A stretch of DNA of 64,000 nucleotides from Gordonia crocea (GTDB lineage: Bacteria > Actinomycetota > Actinomycetes > Mycobacteriales > Mycobacteriaceae): contig NZ_BJOU01000001.1 in the NCBI RefSeq assembly GCF_009932435.1, positions 868,001-932,000 of the forward strand, given 5' to 3'. Under the pieces are notes generated by a model. That model searched no databases, had not been told where the DNA came from, and saw only the letters and a list, made by a program, of their open reading frames with translations. The position numbers and the translations under genes are program-made. This document shows, one piece after another, positions 8,871 through 17,261 of the stretch (position 1 is the first letter of the stretch; the number at the start of each line of letters is the position of its first letter).

Positions 8871-9926
8871 ATGGGTATCCGACGCGGTCCGCGACGACGG
8901 GTGTTGGGCAAGCCGGCGGTGATCGCCGCCGGGTTCGCCGCCGCCGGCGTCGCGGTGGCGCTCGCCCTGCCGCAGATCGTCACCCCGGGGCTGGCGATCA
9001 AGTCCGTCGCCAAGACCTCCAAGATCGACGCCGTGGTCAACGGGACGCCCCGCAAGGTCACGGTGGTCGTCTACTCGGCGTCGATGGACCGCCAGATCCC
9101 CGTCACCGTGCTCAAACCGCGCGACGACTCCAAGCCCCGTCCGGTGCTGTACCTCCTCAACGGTGCCGGTGGCGGCGAGGACGCGGCGTCGTGGGCGGAG
9201 AAGACGGACTACGAGGAATTCTTCGCCAACAAGAACGCGTACGTCGTGACCCCGATCGGCGGGGCCTTCTCGTACTACACCGACTGGCAGCGCGTCGACC
9301 CGGTCCTCGGCCGGAACAAGTGGCAGACCTTCCTCACCAAGGAGCTGCCGCCGCTGCTCGACAAGCAGTTCAAGACGTCCAAGGCCAACGCCGTTGCGGG
9401 TATCTCGATGGCCGGCACGTCGGTGCTCAATCTGGCGATCTCCGCACCCAAGATGTATCGCGCGGTGGCGGCGTACAGCGGATGCGCCCGGACCTCGGAC
9501 CCGCTGGGCCAGGCCTACATCCGGATGGTGGTCGCCGACCGCGGTCGCGGCAACGTCATCAACATGTGGGGCCCGATCGGCGGTCCGGGGTGGATGGCCA
9601 ACGACCCGTATCAGAACGCCCCGCGCCTGCGCGGCACCAAAGTCTACATGACGACCGGGACCGGGCTGCCCGGCCGCAACGACACGATGGGCGCCAAGCT
9701 CGTGAACAACGATCCGATCGCCCTGGCCAACCAGGTCGTCGTGGGCGGCCTGATTGAGAGCGCGGTCAACCTCTGCACCCAGCAGATGGCGCAGCGGCTG
9801 CAGCAGTTGCACATCCCGGCCAAGGTCATCACCCGGCCGACCGGCACCCACTCGTGGGGCTACTGGCAGGAAGACCTCAAGCGCACCTGGCCGATGATCG
9901 CCCGCGACCTGGGGATCAAGCCGTAA
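8871..9926 (+). CDS. Secreted mycolyltransferase / antigen 85-type esterase
   Basis: 351 residues from ATG 8871, chosen because GAAGGG lies 6 bases upstream; an in-frame GTG at 8850 has no such site. The basic start and hydrophobic stretch at ~15-36 form a signal peptide. The alpha/beta hydrolase core has LYLLNGAGGGEDAASW, the tyrosine-rich SYYTDWQRVDP loop, nucleophile Ser179 in GISMAGTS, and a C-terminal His in TGTHSWGYW, the pattern of Ag85/FbpA-like enzymes that move mycolic acids to trehalose or arabinogalactan in the cell envelope. It implies a mycolate-bearing host. Its stop is 5 bases from the convergent kstR stop. Confidence 0.85.
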   Translation: MGIRRGPRRRVLGKPAVIAAGFAAAGVAVALALPQIVTPGLAIKSVAKTSKIDAVVNGTPRKVTVVVYSASMDRQIPVTVLKPRDDSKPRPVLYLLNGAGGGEDAASWAEKTDYEEFFANKNAYVVTPIGGAFSYYTDWQRVDPVLGRNKWQTFLTKELPPLLDKQFKTSKANAVAGISMAGTSVLNLAISAPKMYRAVAAYSGCARTSDPLGQAYIRMVVADRGRGNVINMWGPIGGPGWMANDPYQNAPRLRGTKVYMTTGTGLPGRNDTMGAKLVNNDPIALANQVVVGGLIESAVNLCTQQMAQRLQQLHIPAKVITRPTGTHSWGYWQEDLKRTWPMIARDLGIKP

Positions 9927-9931
9927 GCGGG

Positions 9932-10597
9932 TTAGTTCTCGCGGCCCTTGAGCAGCAGGCGGACGGTCAGTTCCATCCGGTTGGTGACGTCGGTGGCCGA
10001 CGCGCGGCGGGTCAGCCACTGCACCAGGTTCGACATCCACACATCGGCGATGACGCGGGCGATGGCGAAGTCTTCCTCGCCGGGCTCTCGTTCCACCCCG
10101 ACGATCGCGCCGGCGAAAAGCCGGTCGATCGTGCTGGCCACGTTGTCGACCTCGGCGGTGGCGGAGGCGTCGGCGAACATGAACGCGCGGGTCATCGCCT
10201 CGGTCAGCAGCGGGTCGCGCTGCATGGCGATGGTGATCATGTCCAGCACGGTGCGCAGGCGTTCGACGCCGGTCGCGCCGGCCAACTGGGAGCGGTCCAC
10301 GCGGGCCTCCACCCGTTCGAACTCGCGGGCCAGCGCGGTCACCAGCAGGTGGACCTTCGACGGGAAGTAGCGGTACAGGGTGCCGACGGCGACGTCGGCC
10401 TTCTCGGCGACGGTGCGCATCTGCACCGCGTCGTAGCCGCCCTTGGAGGCCAGCGCCAGGGTCGCGTCGAGGATGCGGCGGCGCCGTTCGCGCTGGGCGG
10501 TCGAGCCGCCGGTCGCGCCGGACGAGTTGTTCTCGGCTACATCGGGCGCGGCCTCACGCTCGTCGGCATCAGCCTTGGCTGTCACGGTTCGCGCCAT
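9932..10597 (-). CDS. kstR: TetR family repressor of sterol catabolism KstR
   Basis: 221 residues from ATG at 10595-10597; the longer in-frame extension crosses the operator and runs antisense to fadE34. The N-terminal TetR HTH at about residues 36-80 reads GYDAVQMRTVAEKADVAVGT then LYRYFPSKVHLLV, which is nearly the KstR of mycobacteria as I recall it. The ligand domain keeps RDPLLTEAMTRAFMFADAS and LTRRASATDVTNR. KstR represses cholesterol uptake, side-chain and ring genes and is released by steroid acyl-CoA intermediates. A consensus operator lies 57 bases upstream, so autoregulation is expected. Divergence from fadE34 matches Rv3574/Rv3573c. Confidence 0.95.
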   Translation of the reverse strand: MARTVTAKADADEREAAPDVAENNSSGATGGSTAQRERRRRILDATLALASKGGYDAVQMRTVAEKADVAVGTLYRYFPSKVHLLVTALAREFERVEARVDRSQLAGATGVERLRTVLDMITIAMQRDPLLTEAMTRAFMFADASATAEVDNVASTIDRLFAGAIVGVEREPGEEDFAIARVIADVWMSNLVQWLTRRASATDVTNRMELTVRLLLKGREN

Positions 10598-10653
10598 AGT
10601 CTCGTCGGTCCTTTCGGTTGCGGCTATCAGTTTACGAGGGCCACATGGCATAT

Positions 10654-10667
10654 TAGAACAGGTTCTA
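10654..10667. promoter_or_regulatory. KstR operator, kstR/fadE34 divergent promoter
   Basis: TAGAACAGGTTCTA matches the KstR consensus TNNAACNNGTTNNA at every fixed base. It lies 57 bases from the kstR start and 36 bases from the fadE34 start, so it can control both. Confidence 0.88.
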
Positions 10668-10703
10668 GTTGCCGTTTTCAATTTCGACATGCAGGGGAAT
10701 GCA

Positions 10704-12908
10704 GTGACAATCGCCACGTCAGCCGAACAAATCGCGGTTTGTGAGGCCATCGCCGACTGGGCTGCCGCCCGCGAGACGACGGCCATCGTGCGATCGGAGA
10801 TCGATGACCGGTCCGACGGCTGGCGGGCGTTGTGGCGCGAACTCGCCGACCTGGGCGTGTTTGCGGCCGCCGCCGACGAGCAGCGCGGCGGTCTGGGGGC
10901 GCCCTTCGCCGACGCCGCGGCCATGGTCGCCGAGTGCGGGCGGCGTCTCGTTCCCGGTCCGATCGTGTCCACCGTGGCGGCTGCGATCGCGGTCTCGCGC
11001 ACCGACGGCGACGCCGCTGCCGCCCATGTCGAGGCGATCCTCGACGGCACGATGCCGGTGGTCGCACCGGCCGATCACATCGCCTTCGGGCGCGATCTGC
11101 CCCCGGTGAATCCCGCGGGCCGAATCGAGCTGGGCCTCGTGTCCGGGTGGGTTCCCGAAGCCGCCCTGCTGGTCAACCTCATCCTCCCCGCGCGGGGGAC
11201 GCGGTGGTACCTGGTCCCGCCGAGCGCGGCGACGGTCGACGTCACTCCCGTCGACGGGATCGACGGCATCGCGTCGTCCTCGCGGATCGCACTGTCGGGC
11301 CTCGACCTCGACGCGGCCGTCGAACTGCCCCGCTCCGCCCGCGCCGCGGCCATCCTGTCCGCCGCGAACACCGCGTATCAGAGCGGGGTGGCGAAGTGGT
11401 GCCTGGACACCGCGGTCGACTACGCCAAGGTGCGCACCCAGTTCGACGCGCCGATCGGCTCCTTCCAGGCGATCAAGCACATCCTCGCCGACATGCTGTG
11501 CCGCTCTGAGCAGCTCAGCGCCGCCGCCTGGGACCAGGCCGGGGCGGTCGACGATCTGCTGGGCGGCCGGGCCGACGACTTCGACCTGGGCACCCAGGCG
11601 GGGCTGGCCACCATGGCCGGCAACGCGCTCGCCGCCGACCTGCCCCTGGCCAACGCGAAGGACTGCATCCAGGTCCTCGGCGGCATCGGCTTCACCTTTG
11701 AGCACGACGCCCACCTCTACCTGCGTTCGGCGCTGGCGGCGCGCGCCGCCCTCGACGACGGCCGGTCCGACCGGGTCCAACTCGGCCAGTCGGCCATCGA
11801 CGGTCAGCGCCGACGGTTCTCGGTGGACCTGTCCGATGTCGAGGACCAGCGCACCGCGGTGCGTGCGACGGTCGAGCAGATCGCCGCCGCCCCCGAGGAG
11901 AAGCGACGCGGAGAACTCGCCCGTACCGGATATCTGGCCCCGCACTGGCCGGCACCCCACGGCCTCGGTGCGACGCCGGCGCTGCAACTGTTGATCGACG
12001 GCGAACTCGACGCGGCCGGGGTCCACCGCCCCGACCTGGTCATCGCCGGCTGGGCCATCCCCACGATCCTCGAGCACGGCACCGATGCGCAGCGGGAGCG
12101 CTTCGTCGGGCCCACGCTGGCCGGCGACATCGTGTGGTGCCAGCTGTTCTCCGAGCCGGAGGCCGGCTCCGACCTCGCCTCGCTGCGGACCAAGGCGGTC
12201 CGTGGCACCGGACCCGACGGGCAGGAGGGGTGGCGGCTCACCGGCCAGAAGATCTGGACCAGTCAGGCGCACAACGCCCAGTGGGCGGTGTGTCTGGCGC
12301 GCACCGATTCCGAGGTGCCCAAGCACAAGGGCATCACCTACTTCCTCGTCGACATGGCATCGGCGGGCATCGACATCCGGCCGCTGCGCGAGCTGACCGG
12401 CCGTGCCATGTTCAACGAGGTCTTCCTCGACGACGTGTTCGTCCCCGACGAGCTGGTCGTCGGCGAGGTGAACAACGGCTGGCGCCTGGCGCGGACCACG
12501 TTGGCCAACGAACGGGTCGCGATGGGCGGTTCGAGCCTGGGCAAGGAGATGGATGCGCTGCTGCGCCAGATCGCCTCGTCGAAACGGTCCCTGAACGACG
12601 GGGAGTTGGCGGAGTTGGGTGGGTTGGTCGCCGAGGCGCACAACGGGCGCACCCTCGACGCGCGTGCGGTGCAGGCGCGCCTGTCCGGGCACGATCCCGG
12701 CGCGGCGTCGAGCGTGCGCAAGCTGATCGGCGTCACCCACCGCCAGTCGGTGCCCGACTTCGCGCTGCGATTGCTCGGCGTCGAAGGGCTGGTCGACGGT
12801 GAGGCCGCCGAGCTGTTCCTGCTCAACCGGTGCCTGTCGATCGCGGGCGGGACGACGCAGATCCTCAAGACCGCCGCTGCCGAGCGGATCCTCGGCATGC
12901 CCCGCTAG
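10704..12908 (+). CDS. fadE34: Two-domain steroid acyl-CoA dehydrogenase FadE34 (ChsE3)
   Basis: 734-residue flavoenzyme that introduces a double bond into a steroid side-chain CoA ester. It is a natural tandem of two acyl-CoA dehydrogenase units: residues ~1-345 (with YAKVRTQFDAPIGSFQAIKH and VLGGIGFTFEHDAHLYLRSA) and ~355-734 (FSEPEAGSDLASLRTKAVR, GQKIWTSQAHNAQWAV, FNEVFLDDVFVPDE, ERILGMPR). At the site where classic enzymes have the catalytic Glu, the C-terminal unit reads AGGTTQI, as in other steroid FadE proteins. GTG 10704 is chosen because AGGGGA lies 5 bases before it; ATG 10689 is the alternative. Under the KstR operator shared with kstR. Confidence 0.93.
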   Translation: MTIATSAEQIAVCEAIADWAAARETTAIVRSEIDDRSDGWRALWRELADLGVFAAAADEQRGGLGAPFADAAAMVAECGRRLVPGPIVSTVAAAIAVSRTDGDAAAAHVEAILDGTMPVVAPADHIAFGRDLPPVNPAGRIELGLVSGWVPEAALLVNLILPARGTRWYLVPPSAATVDVTPVDGIDGIASSSRIALSGLDLDAAVELPRSARAAAILSAANTAYQSGVAKWCLDTAVDYAKVRTQFDAPIGSFQAIKHILADMLCRSEQLSAAAWDQAGAVDDLLGGRADDFDLGTQAGLATMAGNALAADLPLANAKDCIQVLGGIGFTFEHDAHLYLRSALAARAALDDGRSDRVQLGQSAIDGQRRRFSVDLSDVEDQRTAVRATVEQIAAAPEEKRRGELARTGYLAPHWPAPHGLGATPALQLLIDGELDAAGVHRPDLVIAGWAIPTILEHGTDAQRERFVGPTLAGDIVWCQLFSEPEAGSDLASLRTKAVRGTGPDGQEGWRLTGQKIWTSQAHNAQWAVCLARTDSEVPKHKGITYFLVDMASAGIDIRPLRELTGRAMFNEVFLDDVFVPDELVVGEVNNGWRLARTTLANERVAMGGSSLGKEMDALLRQIASSKRSLNDGELAELGGLVAEAHNGRTLDARAVQARLSGHDPGAASSVRKLIGVTHRQSVPDFALRLLGVEGLVDGEAAELFLLNRCLSIAGGTTQILKTAAAERILGMPR

Positions 12909-12915
12909 CGCGCTT

Positions 12916-13449
12916 CTAGGGTGCGCCGGTGAAGCCGGTGGCCCAGGGAAGAGAGGCGACGACGACCACGACCGGACGGGTGCGGTCGACGTAGACCACG
13001 CAGTTCCAGCCGTAGGTCGTTCCCAGCGTCGAGCGCCCGACGATGAACGGCCCCGGCGGCACCTCCACCTGGAGGGCGGGCGCCAGTTCCGGGGTCGCTG
13101 GCGGCGGGGGCTGCGAACTGTCCGGATCCGGCTCGCCCACCTCGGTGCGCAGCCGGGCGGCCACCGCCGGATCGACGGTGACGACGGCATCGAGCCTCGT
13201 CGACGACGGCCCGGGCAGATCGATGCGTTCCTTCGACGGCGTCGAGGGGGAGCCCTTCGACCACGAGGCCGCAACCGGCTTGCCCAACGCGGGAAAGTGC
13301 TTGAGGAACGGTGAGGTGTCATGCGCCACCGCACCCCAGGCGGTTGTCGTGGTGGGGGACGGCTCTGGATTCGGATTGTCGAACGTGCAGCCGCCGATGA
13401 CGGCGGAGGCACACACCAGTGCCGCGGCACCGGAGGCCCGCCACCTCAT
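12916..13449 (-). CDS. Putative lipoprotein, Rv3572-like
   Basis: 177 residues. The N-terminus has a signal peptide ending in the lipobox VIGGC with Cys21, so it is probably lipid-anchored outside the membrane. After a Pro/Thr/Ser-rich linker there are ~140 residues with no recognised catalytic motif, including GWNCVVYVD and a Pro-rich SQPPPPATPE stretch. A small protein of similar size (Rv3572) sits beside fadE34 in M. tuberculosis, so position supports orthology. It overlaps the upstream hydrolase by 4 bases (13446-13449) and is last in a DoxX-hydrolase-lipoprotein operon. Confidence 0.75.
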   Translation of the reverse strand: MRWRASGAAALVCASAVIGGCTFDNPNPEPSPTTTTAWGAVAHDTSPFLKHFPALGKPVAASWSKGSPSTPSKERIDLPGPSSTRLDAVVTVDPAVAARLRTEVGEPDPDSSQPPPPATPELAPALQVEVPPGPFIVGRSTLGTTYGWNCVVYVDRTRPVVVVVASLPWATGFTGAP

Positions 13450-14333
13450 GCGTCGACTTCGGCGAACACATCCAGCCGCGACCGGATGCGACGGTCGAGG
13501 AAGTCGGCGAGGACGTCTTCGAAGACGGCATTGTCGTCGCCGGCCACCATGTGATGGGCGCCGCCGACGCTGGCGAACTCGGCGTGGGGCACCACGCGCA
13601 GGAAGCGGGCGGAGTCCTCGACGCTGATGACGTCGGATTCGCCGCCGCGCACCAACAAGGTCGGTATCCGCAGCGAGGCGGCCGCGGCACCCAGGTGGAC
13701 CGGGTCGAGGATCCGGTTGCGCTGCACCGCGTCGTCGGAGACGCCGCGCAGAAACGCCGGGTCCCAGTGCCAGTACCAGCGGCCGTCACGCTCCCGGAGG
13801 TTTTTGCGCAACCCGTCGAGGTTCGCCGGCCGTTTGCGGTGCGGTTGGTAGGCGGCGATGGTGTCGGCGGCTTCCTCCAACGACGCGAAGCCGGTCTCGG
13901 CGTTCGCGGCCATGAACTCCCGCACCCGATCGGTGCCGGTCCGCTGGACAAAGGGGGAGACGTCGACGAGCACCAGGCCGAGGCCGAGTTCCACATCGCC
14001 GCCCAGCGCGGATAGCGCCGCGTTGCCGCCCAGGGACGCCCCGACGAGAACGGGTGGGCGGCCGAGGAAGTCGGCGATGGCGACGACGTCGGCGGCGAAT
14101 TGCGGGAGGTCGTAGACGCCATCCGGCGACCAGCCGCTGTCCCCGTGGCCGCGCAGGTCGACGGTGAGGGTTTGCCAGCCCTCCCCGGCGAGGTCGCGAG
14201 CCGAGCTCGCCCACGAGTGACGGGTCTGCCCGCCACCGTGCAGGAACACCACCGGTGCGCCGTTGGGATCGCCGTAGCGGTCCCCGGCCAGCGTGATGGC
14301 ACCGGCGGGGATGGCGACCGTTTCGCTATTCAT
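13446..14333 (-). CDS. Alpha/beta hydrolase
   Basis: 295-residue cytosolic hydrolase with a standard fold: oxyanion HGGGQTRHSW (~32-41), strand-loop DLRGHGDSGW (~59-68), nucleophile Ser100 in VGASLGGN, and late His in GGAHHMVAG. The substrate cannot be read from sequence. It is not a close match to HsaD, which carries HGGGPGAASW and a GGLSINLF segment absent here, but HsaD is missing from the hsa operon in this window, so a role in ring cleavage product hydrolysis cannot be excluded. It overlaps the downstream lipoprotein by 4 bases and the upstream DoxX gene by 8. Confidence 0.85.
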   Translation of the reverse strand: MNSETVAIPAGAITLAGDRYGDPNGAPVVFLHGGGQTRHSWASSARDLAGEGWQTLTVDLRGHGDSGWSPDGVYDLPQFAADVVAIADFLGRPPVLVGASLGGNAALSALGGDVELGLGLVLVDVSPFVQRTGTDRVREFMAANAETGFASLEEAADTIAAYQPHRKRPANLDGLRKNLRERDGRWYWHWDPAFLRGVSDDAVQRNRILDPVHLGAAAASLRIPTLLVRGGESDVISVEDSARFLRVVPHAEFASVGGAHHMVAGDDNAVFEDVLADFLDRRIRSRLDVFAEVDA

Positions 14334-14832
14334 CAGTCGCCGGCCGGTAGAAGACGACGAGCTGCGCGGCAGCGCCGACGATGCCGACGCCGGCGACGAT
14401 CAGTGCGGTCCATCCGGAGCCGGTGGCCCGCAGGACGCCCCAATCGATGAGGTGGTCGATCGAGTAGCGGCCCGGACCGGTGACGGCCACGCTGAACGCG
14501 ACGACCGCGAGGATCAGGTTGTACTCCCACCCGTTGGCGGTGATGAAGAAGTTCCCGCGGTGCGAGGTCCAGGCCGCGACGATCATCACCGCGATGACTG
14601 CCGCCGCTGCGAGCGGGGTCAGCAGGCCGAGCGCCAGGAGCACCCCGGCGCCGAGTTCGCTGAGGGCGGCGGCATAGGCGTGCAGGCGGCCGGGCCGCAT
14701 CCCCATCGAGTCGAACCAGCGTGCCGTACCGGCGATGCGGCCGCCGCGGAACAGCTTCTGGAAGCCGTGTGCGGCGAAGGTCAGCCCGGTGACGACGCGG
14801 AGGATGAGCAGGCCGGTGTCGAGCGCGGTCAT
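14326..14832 (-). CDS. DoxX family membrane protein
   Basis: 168-residue integral membrane protein with four hydrophobic helices. DoxX features are LLILRVVTGLTFAAHGFQKL near the N-terminus, ALSELGAGVLLALGLLTPLA in the second helix, and HRGNFFITANGWEYNLILA before the third. Family members take part in quinone-linked or redox-stress membrane complexes. ATG at 14830-14832 is chosen for the GGAAAGAGAA leader. The gene heads a three-gene operon divergent from the side-chain operon, with the 14907 KstR site between them, so it may be steroid-responsive too. Confidence 0.85.
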   Translation of the reverse strand: MTALDTGLLILRVVTGLTFAAHGFQKLFRGGRIAGTARWFDSMGMRPGRLHAYAAALSELGAGVLLALGLLTPLAAAAVIAVMIVAAWTSHRGNFFITANGWEYNLILAVVAFSVAVTGPGRYSIDHLIDWGVLRATGSGWTALIVAGVGIVGAAAQLVVFYRPATDE

Positions 14833-14906
14833 CAGTTCTCTTTCCTGCAGTGGGTGTCGGCCATCCCATTGAATCACCGCCAACGCGAGACCCCCTCACA
14901 TCGAAA

Positions 14907-14920
14907 TAGAACCTGTTCTA
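14907..14920. promoter_or_regulatory. KstR operator, DoxX/side-chain operon divergent promoter
   Basis: TAGAACCTGTTCTA matches all fixed bases of TNNAACNNGTTNNA. It is 64 bases upstream of the GTG of the fused FadE gene and 74 bases upstream of the DoxX start. Confidence 0.87.
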
Positions 14921-14951
14921 GTATTGGTGGTGTCGACCCACTACATTGGGT

Positions 14952-14965
14952 TCGAACAGGTTCTC
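14952..14965. promoter_or_regulatory. Second, one-mismatch KstR-like site
   Basis: TCGAACAGGTTCTC matches the KstR consensus except the last base (C for A). It lies 45 bases downstream of the perfect site and 18 bases before the start codon, where a bound repressor would block transcription or early elongation. Two tandem sites suggest tighter control of this operon. Confidence 0.55.
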
Positions 14966-14983
14966 ATTCCAGGAGAGGCGACG

Positions 14984-17251
14984 GTGGACTTCAGTCTCGA
15001 CGCGGCAGCGGTCGCAGTGGCAGATGTGGCGCAGGAGGTCTTCACCCGGACGTCCTCGGATCCGGCGCAGCGCTTCGCCGACGCCGACGGTTTCGACCGC
15101 CCGACGTGGCAGGCCGTCGTGGACGCCGGGCTGCTGGCGCTGCCCCTGCCCGAGGCGGCGGGCGGTGATGACCTCGCCGCGACCGCGGTGCTGCCGCTGC
15201 TGCGCCGGATGGGCCGGGCCGCCGCGGTCACCCCCGCATTGGGCACGCTGGCCGCGACCCTGGCACTCGGCGGTCACGCCGACCAGGCGCCGCGACTGGC
15301 CCCGGTGGCCGACGGGGCCTGGCTGGCGGTCGCCGCACGGGAAGCGGGATCGGGTCTCCTCGACGCGCCGTCGACGAAGCTGACCGACGGCACGCTCACC
15401 GGCACCAAGACCGGCGTGCTGTGCGCCGCGGGCGCGCAGGCCTTCCTGGTCACCGCGCGCCGCGACGACGGGACGCCACTGGTGGCCTGGGTGGCCGCGG
15501 ATGCCGACGGCGTTGACATCGAGCGCACCACCACCTCCAGCGGCTGGAGCGAGGCGACCGTTGTCTTCACCGGCGTCGCCGTCGCCGACGACGACATCCT
15601 CCCGATCACCCCGGATGCACTACTCGACTACTACCGCTTCGCGCTGAACGCCTACGCCGACGGCCTCGTCGACGGCGCCACGGCGATGACCGCCACCCAC
15701 GTCAGCACCCGTCACCAGTTCGGCAAGCCGATCGCACTGTTCCAGGCCGTCGGGCAGCAGCTGGCCGACATCTACGTCATCGGCCGGTCGCTGAACCTCA
15801 CCACGACGGCCGCCGCGTGGCGGTTGGCCAACGGTCTCGACGCCGGAGTCGACATCGCCATCGGGTCCTACTGGGTCGCTGCCGAGGTACCCGCGACGAT
15901 GCGCACCATGACCCACCTGCACGGCGGGATCGGCGTCGACGTCACCTACCCGCTGCACCGCTACTTCTCCCTCGCCAAGGATCTGGCCCGCCTGGTCGGC
16001 GGGTCCGGCACCCTCGACGAGCTGGCCGATGCCCTCGACCGCCCCGCCGGGCAGCCCGACGGCGAAGCCCAGCCCGACGGCGAGATGTTCATCGACCTCA
16101 CCCCGGCGCAGCGCCGGCTGAAGGACGAGGTCCGCGCCTACTTCGACACCCTGGTCAGCCCCGACGACGAGCAGACCCTGCTGACCGAGCGGCACGGCGC
16201 GACGCTGCGCAAGGTCGTCAAGCAGATGGGTTCGGACGGCTGGCTCGGCGTCGGCTGGCCCACCGCGTTCGGCGGCAAGGGCTTCGGCGACATCGAACAG
16301 CAGATCTTCACCAATGAGGCGGTCCGCGCCGACGTCCCGCTGCCGTCGGTCACCCTGCAGACGGTCGGACCGACCCTGCAGGTCCACGGCACCGAGGAAC
16401 AGAAGGCCAAGTTCCTGCCCGCGATCCTCGCCGGCGACGTCCATTTCGCGATCGGCTACACCGAGCCCGACGCGGGAACCGACCTCGCCTCGCTGACGAC
16501 CACGGCCGTGCGCGAGGGCGACCACTACGTGGTCAACGGGCAAAAGATCTTCACCACCGGCGGCCACGACGCCGACTACGTGTGGTTGGCGGTTCGCACC
16601 GACCCTGCTGCGCCCAAGCACAAGGGGATTTCGATCCTCATCGTCGACACCACCGATCCCGGCTACACCTGGACGCCGATCATCACCGCCGACGGGGCGC
16701 ACCACGTCAACGCCACCTACTACACCGACGTCAAGGTGCCGGTCGCCATGCGCGTCGGCGAGGAGGGCGACGGCTGGAAACTCATCACCACGCAGCTCAA
16801 CCACGAGCGCGTCATGCTCGGCCCGGCCGGGCGGATCGAGGGGGTGGCCGAGCGGCTGGCGCAGTGGACCCGGCGCCCCGGACCCGACGGCGAGCCCGTC
16901 GCCGACCGCCCCGACGTCCGGCGCGCACTGGCCCAGATCAGCGCGTACGCGCGGATCAACGAGTTGCTGAACTGGCAGGTCGCGTCCACCGGCGAGGCCA
17001 TCTCGATGGCCGACGCCGCGGCGACCAAGGTGTTCTCCACCGAACGGATCCAGACGATCATGCGGATCGCCGACGACCTCGTCGGCCGCTACGGCGACTT
17101 CGCCGACCCGGCGACGGCGGCGCTGGTCGACTGGCTCGACGTGCAGGCCAAGCGCAACGTCGTCATCACCTTCGGCGGCGGGGTCAACGAAGTCATGCGC
17201 GACATGATCGCCACCGCCGGACTCGGCCTGCCCCGGGCGCCGCGGCAATAA
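14984..17251 (+). CDS. fadE28-fadE29: Fused FadE28-FadE29 (ChsE1-ChsE2) steroid acyl-CoA dehydrogenase
   Basis: 755 residues. Mycobacterial ChsE1 and ChsE2 form an alpha2-beta2 dehydrogenase for the 3-carbon side chain (3-oxo-4-pregnene-20-carboxyl-CoA); here both are in one chain. Residues 1-~355 match FadE28 as I recall it (ends VTYPLHRYFSLAKDLARLVG). A linker with repeated QPDGE is followed by residue 368 onward, MFIDLTPAQRRL, the start of FadE29, then EQQIFTNEAVRADVPLPSVT, GYTEPDAGTDLASL, GQKIFTTGGHDADYVW and GGGVNEVMRDMIA. The internal ATG at 16085 is the old FadE29 start. GTG 14984 follows AGGAGAGG at 14971-14978. First gene of the KstR-controlled side-chain operon; 10 bases to the next gene. 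Confidence 0.92.
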   Translation: MDFSLDAAAVAVADVAQEVFTRTSSDPAQRFADADGFDRPTWQAVVDAGLLALPLPEAAGGDDLAATAVLPLLRRMGRAAAVTPALGTLAATLALGGHADQAPRLAPVADGAWLAVAAREAGSGLLDAPSTKLTDGTLTGTKTGVLCAAGAQAFLVTARRDDGTPLVAWVAADADGVDIERTTTSSGWSEATVVFTGVAVADDDILPITPDALLDYYRFALNAYADGLVDGATAMTATHVSTRHQFGKPIALFQAVGQQLADIYVIGRSLNLTTTAAAWRLANGLDAGVDIAIGSYWVAAEVPATMRTMTHLHGGIGVDVTYPLHRYFSLAKDLARLVGGSGTLDELADALDRPAGQPDGEAQPDGEMFIDLTPAQRRLKDEVRAYFDTLVSPDDEQTLLTERHGATLRKVVKQMGSDGWLGVGWPTAFGGKGFGDIEQQIFTNEAVRADVPLPSVTLQTVGPTLQVHGTEEQKAKFLPAILAGDVHFAIGYTEPDAGTDLASLTTTAVREGDHYVVNGQKIFTTGGHDADYVWLAVRTDPAAPKHKGISILIVDTTDPGYTWTPIITADGAHHVNATYYTDVKVPVAMRVGEEGDGWKLITTQLNHERVMLGPAGRIEGVAERLAQWTRRPGPDGEPVADRPDVRRALAQISAYARINELLNWQVASTGEAISMADAAATKVFSTERIQTIMRIADDLVGRYGDFADPATAALVDWLDVQAKRNVVITFGGGVNEVMRDMIATAGLGLPRAPRQ

Positions 17252-17261
17252 GGAAGGCAGC

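Noticed and set aside
10719..13430. 903-codon minus-strand open frame opposite fadE34
   Set aside because: Low-complexity Arg/Gly/Pro translation antisense to an unmistakable acyl-CoA dehydrogenase.
13446..14333. Calling this hydrolase HsaD
   Set aside because: It has the general hydrolase triad but lacks HsaD-specific segments and is not in the hsa operon; kept as an unassigned hydrolase.
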